A stretch of DNA of 64,000 nt. Source: Sabellastarte sp. h YS-2021. Lineage: Eukaryota > Annelida > Polychaeta > Sabellida > Sabellidae. The notes beneath the pieces were generated by a model that was not told where the DNA came from, searched no databases, and saw nothing but the letters and a program-made list of their open reading frames with translations. The stretch covers positions 60,255,816 to 60,319,815 of the forward strand of contig OZ024938.1 in the NCBI GenBank assembly GCA_964017235.1, in the 5' to 3' direction. Of this stretch, positions 44,101 to 47,339 are shown one piece after another (the first letter of the stretch is position 1; each line of letters opens with the position of its first letter). The translations under genes were made by a program, and so were the position numbers.

Positions 44101-46034
44101 ATTCTTATATAAACTGTTATGATAAAAAAAATTCTGAATCATAAAATTTCATTGTAGAGTAAGAATCTAAAATTCGCCAGGAATCTAAAATTCGCCACCT
44201 CTAAAACCTTAGTTGATTTTATGAAGACAATGAAGTTTTTGTCTAAAAATTAGTATTTCTCAGTTCAAAAAGCCTTAATTTACTATACAGTCAACAAATC
44301 TCACCACAATTAATTTATTTTATTAGTATTTTCACATGTGGCGAATTTGAGATATGTGGCGAATTTTAGATTTCTTACTCTATTTTTTTTTCATTTTCAT
44401 CTGATACACTTCACTTTTGTTCTAGCTTCAAGAATATATTCAAGGTTTGGTTGAAGTACAAGGGAAAGTTGACAACCGCAATGCAATTGAGTGCTTGAAT
44501 TATGTGATATTTTCTGAAGAACAAACTCAAGGATTTGGTACGTTGCAATTTGTGCTTTTTCATTATTTTTCTTTTCAGTGTGATGTTAATAAAATCAAAA
44601 TGGCCTCATCATTAATATTAAAACCTATGCGGCACTTATTATTGTTTTAGCTGATCCTCACCTAAATTTATTCAGCAGTGTGACATGTATTAGTAATGGT
44701 AGGGCAGGGTTGGTAACACTGGTGTCTCGTTATCGAGACCGATTCAACAGTCAATTTTTCTAAATGGACACTGGTGTCTCATTATCGAGGCCGATTCTGG
44801 TTGATCAACGTGGAGACACTTTAGTACCGGTTTTTCGAATGTCAGTATATAATACTGTAAGAAAATGAAAAAATATTGGAAACAAACCTCAAATCTGAAG
44901 AAATTATAAACTTTGATCGCATATTTCCGTATAATTTTACAGTTTTATAGCAGTTTCTTTTAGAAGAACTACCGTGTTTTGTTTACATCCTGTTAGTGGG
45001 CCTATTGGATATGCTAGAATGCAATATTTTTGGTATCCCGGAATTGGTACGGTTTGACACTGGTGGGATACCGGAATAGAAAATCTGCTACCGACCCTGC
45101 CCTAATTGATGGTACACCATTGAAACATACTCCACCACCAGTACTGTATTCTTTAATTAATTACTTTTTGTTATTACAACAGAAAAAAAATATGGTCTAT
45201 TTTTCTGTTGAAGAATTGGTTTCTGGTGTTGTGGCTTAGAGGCTACCTTGGCAGAGATTACATGCAATAAAAATCTAGAATAGAATATTAGAGAGAATTG
45301 CCAATATTTCTGTAGAAAAGGGTGTTCTAATCCTAGTTATGCACTATAAATAATCCAAAGCTCATGTCTTCAATGAGTACATGGTTACTAGAGTCATATG
45401 CACTCTAGTTAAGGCTTGAAATACCTTAAACAGATAGGTCTTTAGAATTTATCCTTGGTAAGGCTCATATCATGTAAGTTAAGGATATGTAGTGTTATTT
45501 TGTTCCTCAGAAACTATTATGCATTGAAAAATATTTAATAGTTGTGGATCAGACTGCCTTTAGAAAGATAAATGTTATATTGTGGTAGAGTTTTGGGAAT
45601 TCAGTTTCATTCATATTTGTATTCTGTCACATCTAAATTCTAAATATTTGAATGGTTCATAAGCATTCAATAGGATTGCTGCATTATAGAACATAGTGTC
45701 ACAGAAACAAAGTTATTTAGCAAAATTGTAGTACCTTACTTTTTTCAAAAATGTGGCCCGGGCATTAATAATTACTTTCAAATGACATCAGACCAGGCAT
45801 TTAATTGAACCAGGCGTTCTTTTGAAATACAAAAACAGTGTTATATAAATTGTTAGCAGTGTGCATAGTACCAGGCGTTTATTTGTACCTGGGCATTATT
45901 TTGTAAATTTACGGTATGTTCTTTTTGTTTGCTTTACAGATCTAGACATGTATAACAAAGCAGTGATGATGGCAGAACAGTTTCCTGAACATTATGTTAC
46001 CAAGGATTCTCCTCAGTTTTCAGCAGCGTCTTGA
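11019..46034 (+). CDS. RPA3: Replication protein A 14-kDa subunit (RPA3), four coding exons
   Basis: Exons 11019-11111, 44017-44091, 44426-44537 and 45940-46034 join in phase to 124 residues plus stop, close to the 121 of human RPA3. The N-terminus has KPRVNASMLPALQGR-V-LMG, the RIN-x-xML-x-F/L and V-x-x-G pattern that opens the RPA3 OB fold. Exon 3 has LVEVQGKV, and exon 4 has DLDMYNKAV and FPEHY, matching human GIVEVVGRV, DLGLYNEAV and FPQFY. RPA3 is a small OB-fold protein that joins RPA1 and RPA2 in the nuclear trimer that coats single-stranded DNA in replication and repair. Intron 1 is about 32.9 kb (11112-44016) and holds DIRS, LINE, Ty3 and satellite elements. An E2F site lies just upstream. 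The sequence shows phases and motifs; orthology and exon 1 linkage are inferred but strongly consistent. Confidence 0.9.
11228..11239 (+). promoter_or_regulatory. NRF1-type palindrome at start of RPA3 intron 1
   Basis: CGCGCATGCGCA fits the NRF1 consensus YGCGCAYGCGCR exactly. It lies 117 bp into intron 1, between exon 1 and the DIRS insertion. Function is inferred from motif only. Confidence 0.4.
11353..11499 (+). repeat. DIRS copy 1 left inverted terminal repeat
   Basis: 147 bp, starting CTTACCATGTGGGACTTAAT. Differs from the reverse complement of the right ITR at two internal positions and at its outermost two bases. Confidence 0.92.
11725..12045 (+). pseudogene. DIRS ORF1 N-terminal part, Cys/His-rich module
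   Basis: The frame from ATG 11725 encodes MSLHQANKDKPRAQKCRHFC, then CPTC, CVTF and CHIC (six Cys in CxxC or CxxxC pairs plus His), suggesting a zinc-binding module, then a Lys-rich and an acidic stretch. It is cut after SAADN by the MITE at 12046, whose first codon reads TAG. This is the gag-like ORF1 of the element; the exact role of the Cys/His module is unknown to me. A decayed copy of the same segment is at 54120-54180 in copy 2. Confidence 0.7.
12046..12464. mobile_element. Non-autonomous hAT-type MITE with 8-bp target duplication
   Basis: 419 bp, ends TAGAGCTGTAA and (reverse) TAGTGCTGTAA, flanked by identical CTGATAAC at 12038-12045 and 12465-12472. The 8-bp duplication and TAGNG termini are hAT hallmarks. 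It carries CTCGAG-containing subterminal repeats and no ORF. Related to 48014-48381. Confidence 0.85.
12473..13946 (+). pseudogene. DIRS ORF1 middle part, broken by frameshifts and a stop
   Basis: Continues ORF1 after the MITE: a Pro/Ser-rich, highly charged segment (12570-13220), then a second frame (to 13776) with ALSDIPSQYSEEVDTFRRIL and a conserved-looking helical part, then past a TAG at 13774-13776 to MDFWNKTVLVQHRALTCLSK. Three lesions: a phase change near the C8 run at 12486, a phase change near the C6 run at about 13205, and the in-frame TAG. The coding signal on both sides shows it was one protein. Confidence 0.75.
13947..15416. mobile_element. Inverted-repeat element with G/C-run palindromes, inserted in DIRS ORF1
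   Basis: 1,470 bp. Ends CGGTGTAATGGTAAATCTTC and (reverse) CGGTGTAAAAGTAAATCTTC are inverted repeats, continuing into C runs. Three tandem palindromic modules at the left (TTTTCTAGAAAATATT next to CCCCCGGGGG) and about two at the right. The interior has four degenerate units containing ACCTTCCATTTTGG or TTCCAAA-TTTC and no ORF. ORF1 coding resumes at 15417. No clear target duplication. Family not recognised. Confidence 0.75.
15417..15793 (+). pseudogene. DIRS ORF1 C-terminal part, Arg/Gly-rich tail
   Basis: About 124 codons after the insertion, ending in a basic RG-rich tail (RGRFRPHNRGRGRGNPPSQ), a likely nucleic-acid-binding end of the gag-like protein. It overlaps the start of the RT frame by about 250 nt, so RT is probably made by frameshift or reinitiation. 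Copy 2 retains part of it at 55238-55440. Confidence 0.7.
15543..17849 (+). CDS. DIRS reverse transcriptase / RNase H, open frame
   Basis: A 768-codon open frame. RT motifs in order: LFLVPKPHQRWRPVIDLSRL, SSIDLSDAYLHI (about residue 226), LPFGLATAPQVF, and the catalytic YLDDW (about residue 293). RNase H follows with LFTDAS (about 455), the acidic LELKA and VATDNST (about 514). The nominal start is a GTG, so the true start is unclear and translation may come from ORF1. It copies the element RNA and removes the template strand. No stop or frameshift seen within the domains, unlike copy 2 (55440-57400). Confidence 0.9.
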   Translation: MRTSFSKKAPQKILRVSHPTRISPFVAPTRKEAPTGNAPMGAIPLKAVTNPFPWEEENPTSEAPGVVFDPTIGEGGVETPLPNDSSKASLSPPVGSRLRSFKRDWLINKCSQNVLNIITNGYVLPFRSKPNLIRFPLILSEYKAQQKDQALATCIQSLLSKNAIERVENVKSLGFYSRLFLVPKPHQRWRPVIDLSRLNTFLHVEKFKMETPESIRTSLVPGEWVSSIDLSDAYLHIPIHPNSRKYLRFCYKAQVFQFTSLPFGLATAPQVFTMIVKEVKLMALSRGLRIHQYLDDWLIRSQSQEESQRDTQAVVDLTQSLGWIINQEKSELKPTQVFSFVGYEYHLDSALVRPTHERWLKLQDLILRLKSKRVLTARCLMSLIGLLASTEKMVPEGRLHMRPFQFHLKEHWRYPQSLDNLLPWTEAIVAHLDWWQNPSNVMKGSDLHPKDHSIQLFTDASNEGWGAHLDQNSTKGLWSDREKRLHINVLELKAVSLALRDFKDQCQNQTVLVATDNSTVVAYINKQGGTHSAEMCALLWKIMTWCHHYHITMKARHIPGCLNVMAYLLSRSNQVQSTEWSLHPQVFKQICQKWFTPHVDLFATHLNHKLPLYVSPIPDPSAWDIDALNINWTNLTAYAYAPTALLHKVIQKIKQCHCLIIVIAPGWPGMPWFWDLVQLSTEIPLQLPVSTTLLKQSHKYVFHNNPQQLNLHAWCLGVDNSKNKASLWRWQRELLPLSGHQQGPSTSQSGPYLKNGAEKIRWISPLHL
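15869..18850 (+). CDS. DIRS tyrosine recombinase, overlapping RT in another frame
   Basis: A 993-codon open frame. Only the last 380 or so codons look like a recombinase: a SAM-like N-domain from about residue 610 (STRTIYKSKWALFEKWC), the first catalytic Arg in LASGKRRSEIHAW (about 767), the H-x-x-R box HDIRAF (899-902), ACHWKAHNT, and the nucleophile in FTNFYL (about 935). All four active-site signatures are present, so the enzyme that would integrate the circular DNA copy looks intact. The first 600 codons overlap RT and need not be translated. A G15-type run near 18789 precedes the end. Confidence 0.88.
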   Translation: MFSKRVKHYHQWLRSAIPFKAKLDQISSDSVRVQGPTKRPSLGHLYPVSLVKERYRKGGKRKISRVLQSPVPSTQASPKVEASHRLKQAQHFSTCRKVQNGNPGVHQDFPGPRGVGIVDRPVRRIPSHPHPSKLKEIPKVLLQGPGVPVHLPTFRTGHSPPGLYDDRKGSETNGSLKRTQNSPIPGRLADQVPVSGGIPKGHTGSGRPNPILGLDNQPRKIRTETYSGVFVRRLRIPPRFSPCKTHSREMAQTSGFDPTTQVKTCFDCKMFDVSNWVASLNGENGPGGTPSHEALSVSSQGALEISSVAGQPPSLDRSHCSPPRLVAKPLKCDERLRPSSQGPQYPTLYRRLKRRLGRSLRSKFYKRAVVRSGKKATHKCPGIEGGLSGPSRLQGPVPESNSVSCDRQLNSGSLHQQAGGNSLSRDVRSPVENHDLVPSLPHNNESQAHSRVSECDGLPTVQVQPSAVNRMVSAPTGLQTNLPEVVHPSCRLIRHSPEPQTPTICVSYPRPKCLGHRCSEHKLDQPHGLCLRSYGSPSQGDPKDQAMPLPDHRDSPRLARDALVLGPSAALNRDPTTTPSVNDPAKTVPQICVPQQPTTAEPPRLVSRSGQLQEQGFSVEVAERIAAPQRSSTRTIYKSKWALFEKWCRENSVDFSTPSVKQISDFFMYLYQDLNRRPSTIDGYRTAIVDTLGPTAQHIAHNADLHRLLSSFHRDRPKSSRNLPKWNLSVVLNELTKAPFEPMKDPDLKHLTLKTAFLLALASGKRRSEIHAWVANKVSNLGQWEKVALFPSSDFIAKNQLAREGSQSVSPVTIPALTTIVDRQFKEDRTLCPVRALRFYLDRTKDLRGSRSLLFISFKKGHTSDIRPATLSSWLKQTILLCYKQADQQALDLVQVKAHDIRAFAASKAFYGGVSVDQIMQACHWKAHNTFTNFYLKDLTWLDTDNNMYLGPVVAAQQVLDPSPLTSCPRKEKKGGGGGTSATTKSSGVSPRI
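19270..19374 (+). repeat. DIRS copy 1 internal complementary region
   Basis: The first part (AGCATTAAGTCCCACATGG to GCGTAATAA) is the complement of the left outer end. The second part (AATTACTTAAATGTAGC to GGGACTTA) is the complement of the right outer end. Their junction represents the two element ends joined, as in the DIRS-1 circle model. Confidence 0.88.
19436..19582 (-). repeat. DIRS copy 1 right inverted terminal repeat
   Basis: Reverse complement of the left ITR with two internal substitutions; followed by an outer extension to about 19617. Confidence 0.92.
19650..19725 (+). repeat. GC-rich imperfect 9-bp repeat
   Basis: GGCTCCGCC / GGCTCTGCC / GGCTCCTGC variants repeated about seven times; a strong GC island in AT-rich surroundings at the left end of element A. 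Confidence 0.7.
20020..20980 (+). repeat. Satellite array, about 170-bp units, six copies
   Basis: Unit landmarks: ACACAAAAATGCTTATATCT, GCTAGATAGAGCGATTTC, GGGTATCTCTGC and the palindromic AAAATGGCGGCCATTTT. Starts near 20041, 20210, 20380, 20546, 20715 and 20886. The array resumes at 23640 after the 131-bp block. Confidence 0.9.
20981..23639 (+). repeat. Satellite array, about 131-bp units, about twenty copies
   Basis: Unit landmarks: GAGCTTTCACTTGGTGAAG, TTTCAGACCCATAGCTAATT, CTACTCAAAATGAGTAAATG, AAAAGTATTGCAGATAGCC and CATTCACCTACTTTTGGG. Copies are very similar, with recurring variants (TTAATC for TAACTC, GCGGATACCC for GCAGATAGCC, a 4-nt deletion in CACTTGAAG) that imply higher-order duplication. 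Isolated units recur at 48530-48556, 52385-52960, 59470-59646 and 62413-62540. Confidence 0.93.
23640..24000 (+). repeat. Satellite array, about 170-bp units, degenerate right flank
   Basis: Two to three diverged 170-bp units (ACACAAAAATGCTTATATCT at about 23800 and 23957) follow the 131-bp block, so the 131-bp array sits within the 170-bp array. Confidence 0.8.
24284..24935. mobile_element. MITE with terminal inverted repeats (outer of a nested pair)
   Basis: Ends CCAGATTGTTCGCACCAAAA and (reverse) CCAGACGTTTCGCACCAAAA, both continuing CGG-TT-GCCCCA, flanked by TAT on each side (possible 3-bp duplication). It also contains paired CTCATGAATATTAA segments. It carries another MITE at 24447-24667. 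No ORF. Confidence 0.7.
24447..24667. mobile_element. Small MITE nested in the previous one
   Basis: About 45-bp inverted ends (TAGTGGTGGTGGACCA, then TTCACGCCC and TACCTATTCACGCCCACCC), flanked by ATT on both sides. 221 bp, no ORF. Confidence 0.75.
24949..25163. mobile_element. Third MITE in the cluster
   Basis: Ends TACTGGTCAGCCAGTGAAG and (reverse) TACTGGTCGGCCAGTGGAT, each followed by TTCRTCACC and AAGTTCGTCACCTG. 215 bp, no ORF. It starts 13 bp after the preceding MITE. Confidence 0.7.
25164..25800. other. Intronic spacer before the LINE
   Basis: AT-rich sequence with no recognised gene or repeat. Confidence 0.4.
25917..25924 (+). promoter_or_regulatory. TATA-like box upstream of LINE ORF
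   Basis: TATATAAG, about 155 bp before the endonuclease start, with an initiator-like TTCAGTCT about 15 bp downstream. May be an internal LINE promoter or a captured one. Confidence 0.35.
26079..26950 (+). pseudogene. LINE apurinic-type endonuclease domain, frame-broken
   Basis: The first frame (26079-26567) opens MKIICQNTNGI and has LTETH and the catalytic VGDFNCV. The second (26585-26947) has RVDQILCN and NFDHRG, the D-H end of the endonuclease fold. A stop and phase change near 26567-26585 and another near 26940 break it. In intact elements this domain nicks the target for target-primed reverse transcription. Confidence 0.8.
26951..28236 (+). pseudogene. LINE reverse transcriptase domain, frame-broken
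   Basis: A linker (26931-27383) precedes a phase change. The RT frame 27412-28236 then has NNKSPGSDGLPKEFY, KNWRPINLL, LLIDQKKAFDRVNH (motif A), VRQGCPLSMLLF and AYADD (catalytic). It stops at 28234-28236, and later frames continue the thumb region in pieces. Clade is L1/Tx1-like by motif wording; not tested by phylogeny. Confidence 0.85.
28237..29270 (+). pseudogene. LINE C-terminal region, fragmented
   Basis: Short fragments in changing frames, including a KCEEC-x-H-like knuckle near 29005-29045, typical of the zf-RVT end of L1/Tx1 polyproteins. Confidence 0.6.
29510..29690 (+). repeat. Dispersed repeat (copy in reverse at 42770-42930)
   Basis: Shares ATAGTCCRTGAGCCAG, AGGGAATAA, GGTATACA, GATAGCA and TGGTAGCTTT in the same order with the reverse complement of 42770-42930. 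About 70-75% similar by eye. Family unknown. Confidence 0.6.
29984..30824 (-). repeat. Ty3 element 3' LTR
   Basis: 841 bp; one substitution relative to the 5' LTR noticed. TATA box copy at 30460-30466. The short ORF 30310-30534 repeats in both LTRs and is not a gene. Confidence 0.95.
30825..30836 (-). promoter_or_regulatory. Polypurine tract next to 3' LTR
   Basis: GGTGGGGGGTAT on the minus strand immediately before the 3' LTR; the expected plus-strand primer position. Confidence 0.6.
30959..31570 (-). CDS. Accessory C2H2 zinc-finger ORF in the env position
   Basis: 203 codons from the ATG abutting the pol stop; a strong splice acceptor (pyrimidine tract and ATTTTTAG at 31533) would begin the coding part at 31532. 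Two zinc fingers: CHRC with 12 residues to H-x4-H, and CGFGC with a longer loop to HHKKHH. Then an SR-rich basic stretch (RSDRGRSRSRSP), an acidic patch (VDEFVFTDLVEEDL) and a C-terminal block with PVEWKLVPVDVD and YSFLPKPCKYTEYY. No signal peptide or membrane segment, so it is not an envelope. Function unknown; nucleic-acid binding is inferred from the fingers. Confidence 0.8.
   Translation of the reverse strand: MYIACLFSFCIFRVRFSCHRCSFTTVKKDVLERHKREDHNSLAKCGFGCDFVFPLHKKCLLRDHHKKHHAGLRHKDPIMFRSDRGRSRSRSPIGAAAGACVTMSPFVGSPPRTPTMSDVDEFVFTDLVEEDLDHNNNVCVLPETGGSSPQGDTAGPASPDHGPVEWKLVPVDVDIMKPIYSFLPKPCKYTEYYLRGDPRFHQK
31571..34459 (-). CDS. pol: Ty3 pol, main part: RT, RNase H, integrase
   Basis: 962 codons, open throughout. 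RT: FCIDYRKLN, STLDLASGYWQM, MPFGLTNAP and YLDD (112-115). RNase H: LDTDASG (259-261) and RTDHGSLRWL. Integrase: zinc site H554, H561, C591, C594 and the catalytic triad D623, D683, E719 (35 residues between the last two). A GPY motif (RWVGPYLVV) follows near residue 880; no chromodomain seen. The stop TAA at 31571-31573 is followed directly by ATG of the zinc-finger ORF in the same frame. Copies RNA to DNA and integrates it. Confidence 0.95.
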   Translation of the reverse strand: MLVTKKDGSCRFCIDYRKLNSVTIKDSYSLPNPNDCLQSLHGSKWFSTLDLASGYWQMEVDPKDRPKTAFTCQSGLFEFNVMPFGLTNAPSSFERLMEKVLSGLQYDICLLYLDDIIIKSETFEEHLVNLGKVFDRLRSSNLKLSPKKCTIFQHKVEFLGHIVSEEGISTNPKKIDSVKNWPKPVTVKQVRSFLGLCSYYRKFILNFSSIAKPLTRLTEKDVKFVWSSDCDQAFEKLKTCLVNTPVLVYPDLTKPFILDTDASGVGIGAVLSQKQGDKERVVAYYSRVLTKSERNYCVTRRELLAVVDSIKHFHTYLYGTKFVIRTDHGSLRWLVNFKNLEGQLCRWSEFLAVYDYEIVHRSGKSHGNADALSRRPCEPCRYCDRVESKDRAYQTNCEDLRPCCHQQSQGSDNIASRVTGANNFQKSETLPSIRYDSSEIKEPLTLNSCKNVRQETFTADSWLQSNTLDEICTEQRKDKDLKLIIEWKLKDTRPTWQDISDRGISLKNYWSQWNRLILKDNVLYREWFDPRVKQPVLQLVIPPSMKEDLFSQLHKQKWSGHLGIKRTLGRMRRRVYWAGYKADIHRLCRECPECQRRKSPNKKARHPLKKYAVGLPLERVGLDILGPLPESSLGNKYILVVSDYFTKWVEAYPMPNQETVTIANVLVNEFISRFGVPLLLHSDQGSQFESSLFQELCSLLDIDKTRTTAYHPQSDGLVERFNLTLENMLSKYIASDQRDWDSHLPMLMLAYRSSIHESTGQTPAAMMFGREVTLPIDLLLGSFPDQKHRSSDLPYLYELKEKLKEIHEIARENLEKSCDRQKRLYDHRANAHSYNVGDSVFLFDPTKKKGISPKLQSRWVGPYLVVGKLSDLLYKIQLSPQSKIKIVHHDRLKLGHSKSQSRVETTDGNVSNGTDGVAESIESPKSKVLETHCSPKAKSTECVTTRSGRQVKLPKKFENSIL
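34428..35552 (-). CDS. pol: Ty3 pol, N-terminal part: aspartic protease and RT linker
   Basis: Open -1 frame continuing from the slippery site. Retropepsin active site CLIDTGANTS lies 17 residues after the nominal start at 35471, with VLGYDFFHKH as the second conserved block. A long linker leads to IKQRPRRVPLAKQ and TPSCSPWSSPIV, the lead-in to RT. The frame then runs into a stop at 34428 because one base appears missing near 34461. Cleaves Gag-Pol. Confidence 0.9.
   Translation of the reverse strand, partial: KHSKAGVGGHTSADYSEGPKLNSCNDGLYLPCSIAGVKVNCLIDTGANTSIIHPKKYYSIPESARSKLQTVTSSIRLADGGKIQPLGEVILPLFIPDVGTLYQNFLVAETNEPLVLGYDFFHKHQCVIDLTNNTFQIEGKTVDCCLESKLLSLFRIKLTETITIPSNSEMIVGGYFNNPDKDILPNCALLEGSDKLLENKQVLVARSLVNLSTDIIPVRVLNPHDQPRQLFKETVLGSCEIVEQIETGIQNCSKLNQMNTNTETSSIPEHFQTLLAKCQPLLSVKQQQEVESLVLDYRDIFAKSKSDLGRTSLFKHEINTGNTPPIKQRPRRVPLAKQTVEREEVSKMLDTGIITPSCSPWSSPIVSYQERWVL
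35531..37003 (-). CDS. gag: Ty3 gag
   Basis: 490 codons with an ATG start. The N-terminal third is charged and Tyr-rich with short repeats (GYVRTPEYNKS type). The middle has the Ty3 capsid-like stretch (FKDFLIQFEMVSEFNNW, then LHRAKLKSRIRRENEPL). A coiled segment follows, then one CCHC zinc knuckle, CFYCDKPGHIAKNC, near residue 462. It forms the particle and binds RNA. The frame ends TAG, 15 nt after a slippery heptamer that leads into pol. Confidence 0.92.
   Translation of the reverse strand: MSRKSDSGSDTDSVYDMPSGKWVVTDKVRGTSEGVQKSQTKSKKSVHPTVNFDKGVLHNTQENQYYSGRHPSEYYDDREYIFPKERSRLSPEEHDIERGKAFKQEWSKYTPFRYETDVLDDPCYYRGQQRVRSPPRLGYVRGGPHYSGGQYEVKSPYDQGYARSPREYYKPSYSDRVQETYASPPRTGYVRTPEYNKSGYVRTPEHNRSSGVPNDQSFSSGRQFKKCPSYDGKSSFKDFLIQFEMVSEFNNWNIEIMAQELALSLKDQAVAVLADLDFSHRRHYPSLVEALKARFEPENQIQLHRAKLKSRIRRENEPLPQLAQDIRRLVRDANPGVPLEIRENMAKDSFLDALNDRDLELSVFQSQPKSLQDALRIALEIEAFHRSREKRVPLRSVKQENETSLVQNDDLVQSLQLRISKLEEELKSVHVSKSETNSVPQVRDKTQKTNKSKVVCFYCDKPGHIAKNCRKKYFDKKQKQDETLNIQKLE
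35549..35555 (-). promoter_or_regulatory. Gag-pol -1 frameshift heptamer
   Basis: TTTAAAC in register T-TTA-AAC in the gag frame, 15 nt before the gag TAG. The -1 frame is open from here through the protease. U-UUA-AAC is among the most efficient animal slippery sites. A downstream stimulatory structure was not tested. Confidence 0.75.
37145..37156 (-). promoter_or_regulatory. Probable tRNA primer-binding site
   Basis: TGGTGGCAGTGG begins six bases inside the 5' LTR. It resembles the complement of an initiator-Met tRNA 3' end (TGGTAGCAGAGG) with two mismatches; primer identity is uncertain. Confidence 0.45.
37163..38003 (-). repeat. Ty3 element 5' LTR
   Basis: 841 bp, same length as the 3' LTR. 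A TATA box TATAAAA at 37639-37645 (minus) is set in CCCTATAAAAGGGCC. Confidence 0.95.
37639..37645 (-). promoter_or_regulatory. LTR TATA box
   Basis: TATAAAA on the minus strand, in a symmetric CCCTATAAAAGGG setting; the likely promoter of the element RNA. Confidence 0.6.
38004..38600. other. Intronic spacer right of the Ty3 element
   Basis: AT-rich; nothing recognised beyond the CTAT duplication at its left end. Confidence 0.4.
38610..39320 (-). repeat. Inverted array of the 155-bp satellite, about five units
   Basis: Reverse complements of the unit at 48955-51160: TGCAATAGTTTTCAAGTTAC, GATTTACTCAACAGTGA, GAGCTACAGGTCTGCAATTT and ACTATGTTATAG recur every 155-160 bp (near 38650, 38810, 38965, 39120 and 39275). 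Confidence 0.88.
39457..41131. mobile_element. Candidate non-autonomous element B: AAGCGTCCC termini around a tandem array
   Basis: Left AAGCGTCCC (39457-39465, after AATT as in element A) and right GGGACGCTTTGTTTTTG (41123-41139), sharing 17 nt with element A. The body is mostly a tandem array. No ORF. Confidence 0.5.
39830..40965 (+). repeat. Tandem array, units of about 120-160 bp, eight copies
   Basis: Landmarks: GGGTCAAACTGGGGTCATAA, AATAGCAGATTTTG, CCTTATATCTCCTTTATT, GCTTTTACAGCTTTAGAATG and ACCCCCTGACCCCC. Lengths vary through indels. Confidence 0.85.
41465..41524. promoter_or_regulatory. Inverted pair of NRF1-like sites in a small CpG-rich patch
   Basis: TGCGCATGCGTG at 41465-41476 and its complement CACGCATGCGCA at 41513-41524, one mismatch each from the NRF1 consensus. 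May be an alternative promoter or part of a hairpin repeat. Confidence 0.3.
42751..42769 (+). repeat. Poly-G run (19 G)
   Basis: Homopolymer in AT-rich intron; length may be uncertain from sequencing. Confidence 0.85.
42770..42930 (-). repeat. Dispersed repeat, reverse copy of 29510-29690
   Basis: Same ordered blocks in reverse complement; preceded by the G19 run. Confidence 0.6.
44017..44091 (+). CDS. RPA3: RPA3 coding exon 2
   Basis: 25 codons, PEQDGMSFLLKAADEQDVKV to FVQEP, after a long polypyrimidine tract and TATAG; donor GTAAGT. It corresponds to the strand pair around HPTGKMFILSDGE in human RPA3. Confidence 0.9.
44155..44382. mobile_element. MITE in RPA3 intron 2
   Basis: Inverted ends TAGAGTAAGAATCTAAAATT and (reverse) TAGAGTAAGAAATCTAAAAT, with a second ATTCGCC repeat inside each arm. 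228 bp, no ORF. It fills most of the 334-bp intron. Confidence 0.75.
44426..44537 (+). CDS. RPA3: RPA3 coding exon 3
   Basis: 112 nt encoding LQEYIQGLVEVQGKVDNRNA, IECLNYVIF and SEEQTQGF; acceptor TTCTAG, donor GTACGT. It ends with one base of an Asp codon. Confidence 0.92.
44700..45104. mobile_element. Old hAT-type MITE in RPA3 intron 3
   Basis: Ends TAGGGCAGGGTTGGTA and (reverse) TAGGGCAGGGTCGGTA, with 8-bp flanks AGTAATGG and ATTGATGG that match at 6 of 8 positions. Internal repeat ACACTGGTGTCTC. No ORF. Confidence 0.65.
45940..46034 (+). CDS. RPA3: RPA3 coding exon 4 with stop
   Basis: 95 nt after CTTTACAG; completes Asp, then LDMYNKAVMMAEQFPEHYV and a short tail ending SAAS and TGA at 46032-46034. 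Confidence 0.92.
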
Positions 46035-47339
46035 TCACTTCGCCAAAATAGTTTCAGATTGTGTTCATTAACATGTGTAGAAAAACAGACTTTCACAAAA
46101 CATATAAAGTAGACTGTTGGGTGCTTGTTGCAGAACATACAACTTCTGTTATTCACGATGGGTTAGGATAAAAGTTTAATATTTCAGTCACTCCAGTGCC
46201 TTGTTAAATATAGTATTGATTTTTCATCTGAGTCTGGGTTGAGAGTAAAAAGTAGGGACGTCACAACTCCAAATGTTTCATGTCGACTAATCGGTAAGCA
46301 GTAAGCACTATTTGTGTCGACACCGAATAGCTGTCGAATTTATAAAACAACCAAAAATCTTAAGTTTCATATTGTAAAAAGTATTGAAAACAATAAATAT
46401 GTGAAATAAAATGAAAATATGTGTATACAACCTGCAAAGTTTAATAAATTTGCCGTTTTTCTGCAACTTTTACTTCGTTTATTTCAGACAGGAAGTGGGC
46501 GATATAAAAGGTACTTCTATTCATTATTCTAACTGTTGTCGATTGGTCGGCTAGTCGTGACGGCCCTAGTAAAAAGTTTGGATTTGGACACAGAAATTTG
46601 AAACTTGCCTTTGAGAAAATCCTTCTTCTTTCAGAAATGATGTCTGAAGTGATTTGTAGTTGACAAATAGAGGGTGACCTGAGTATTTGTATTACGTCAG
46701 ATGACCATCTATATTTGGCCAACTTAATGCAAGCTTATTTTCAAACAATAATTTCTTTTACATCACATGTGAAACTTTTTCATTTATATAACATCCTTTG
46801 AATTATGATTCATCAATAAACATAGTTGGTTAAGATGAGACATCGCAGTTGTACACTGGTGACTCTGTAGACGCTGCATATTAATGATCTTTACAATTTG
46901 AATTATTGAATATGCTGATAACTTGTGATTTTATTGACAAAATTTTACTAATTTATCTTATCCATTTTAGAATTTCTGTACAGTTTGCTTCTTTTTATGG
47001 TTTAAACTTTAAAGGCATGTGCCTATTGGTGAAATTCACATCCTGTGGCAGTTTCACATTTGTCAGTGTACTAATACAGAAGTTTACAGAGTAATCTTTG
47101 TGATAGTTTCCATTGAAAGATACTTGTGTTGAGTACTATTGGCAGTACCGTCTACAATAAAAATGTTTGAAATCATATTTCTTTTTTATTGCAATGGCAA
47201 CTGTATCATAAAGGTCAGTATAACATTTTCAGAAATATCTACAATGTATACCTAAAAAATTGAACTGTTCCTCTGTGTTTAACTCCATATCTAAATTGTG
47301 CATAACTGCAGTCCTAAACTTTGCTTATTGATGCGACTA
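46035..47339 (+). other. RPA3 3' UTR and downstream spacer
   Basis: Contains a hAT-type MITE (46253-46568) and several AATAAA signals (46392, 46816, 47156). The last, in TACAATAAAAATG, has a GT-rich setting downstream. The real 3' end cannot be fixed from sequence alone. Confidence 0.5.
46253..46568. mobile_element. hAT-type MITE in RPA3 3' flank, perfect 8-bp duplication
   Basis: 316 bp, ends TAGGGACGTCACAACT and (reverse) TAGGGCCGTCACGACT, flanked by identical GTAAAAAG at 46245-46252 and 46569-46576. Contains AATAAA twice near 46392-46405 on the RPA3 strand. Confidence 0.85.
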
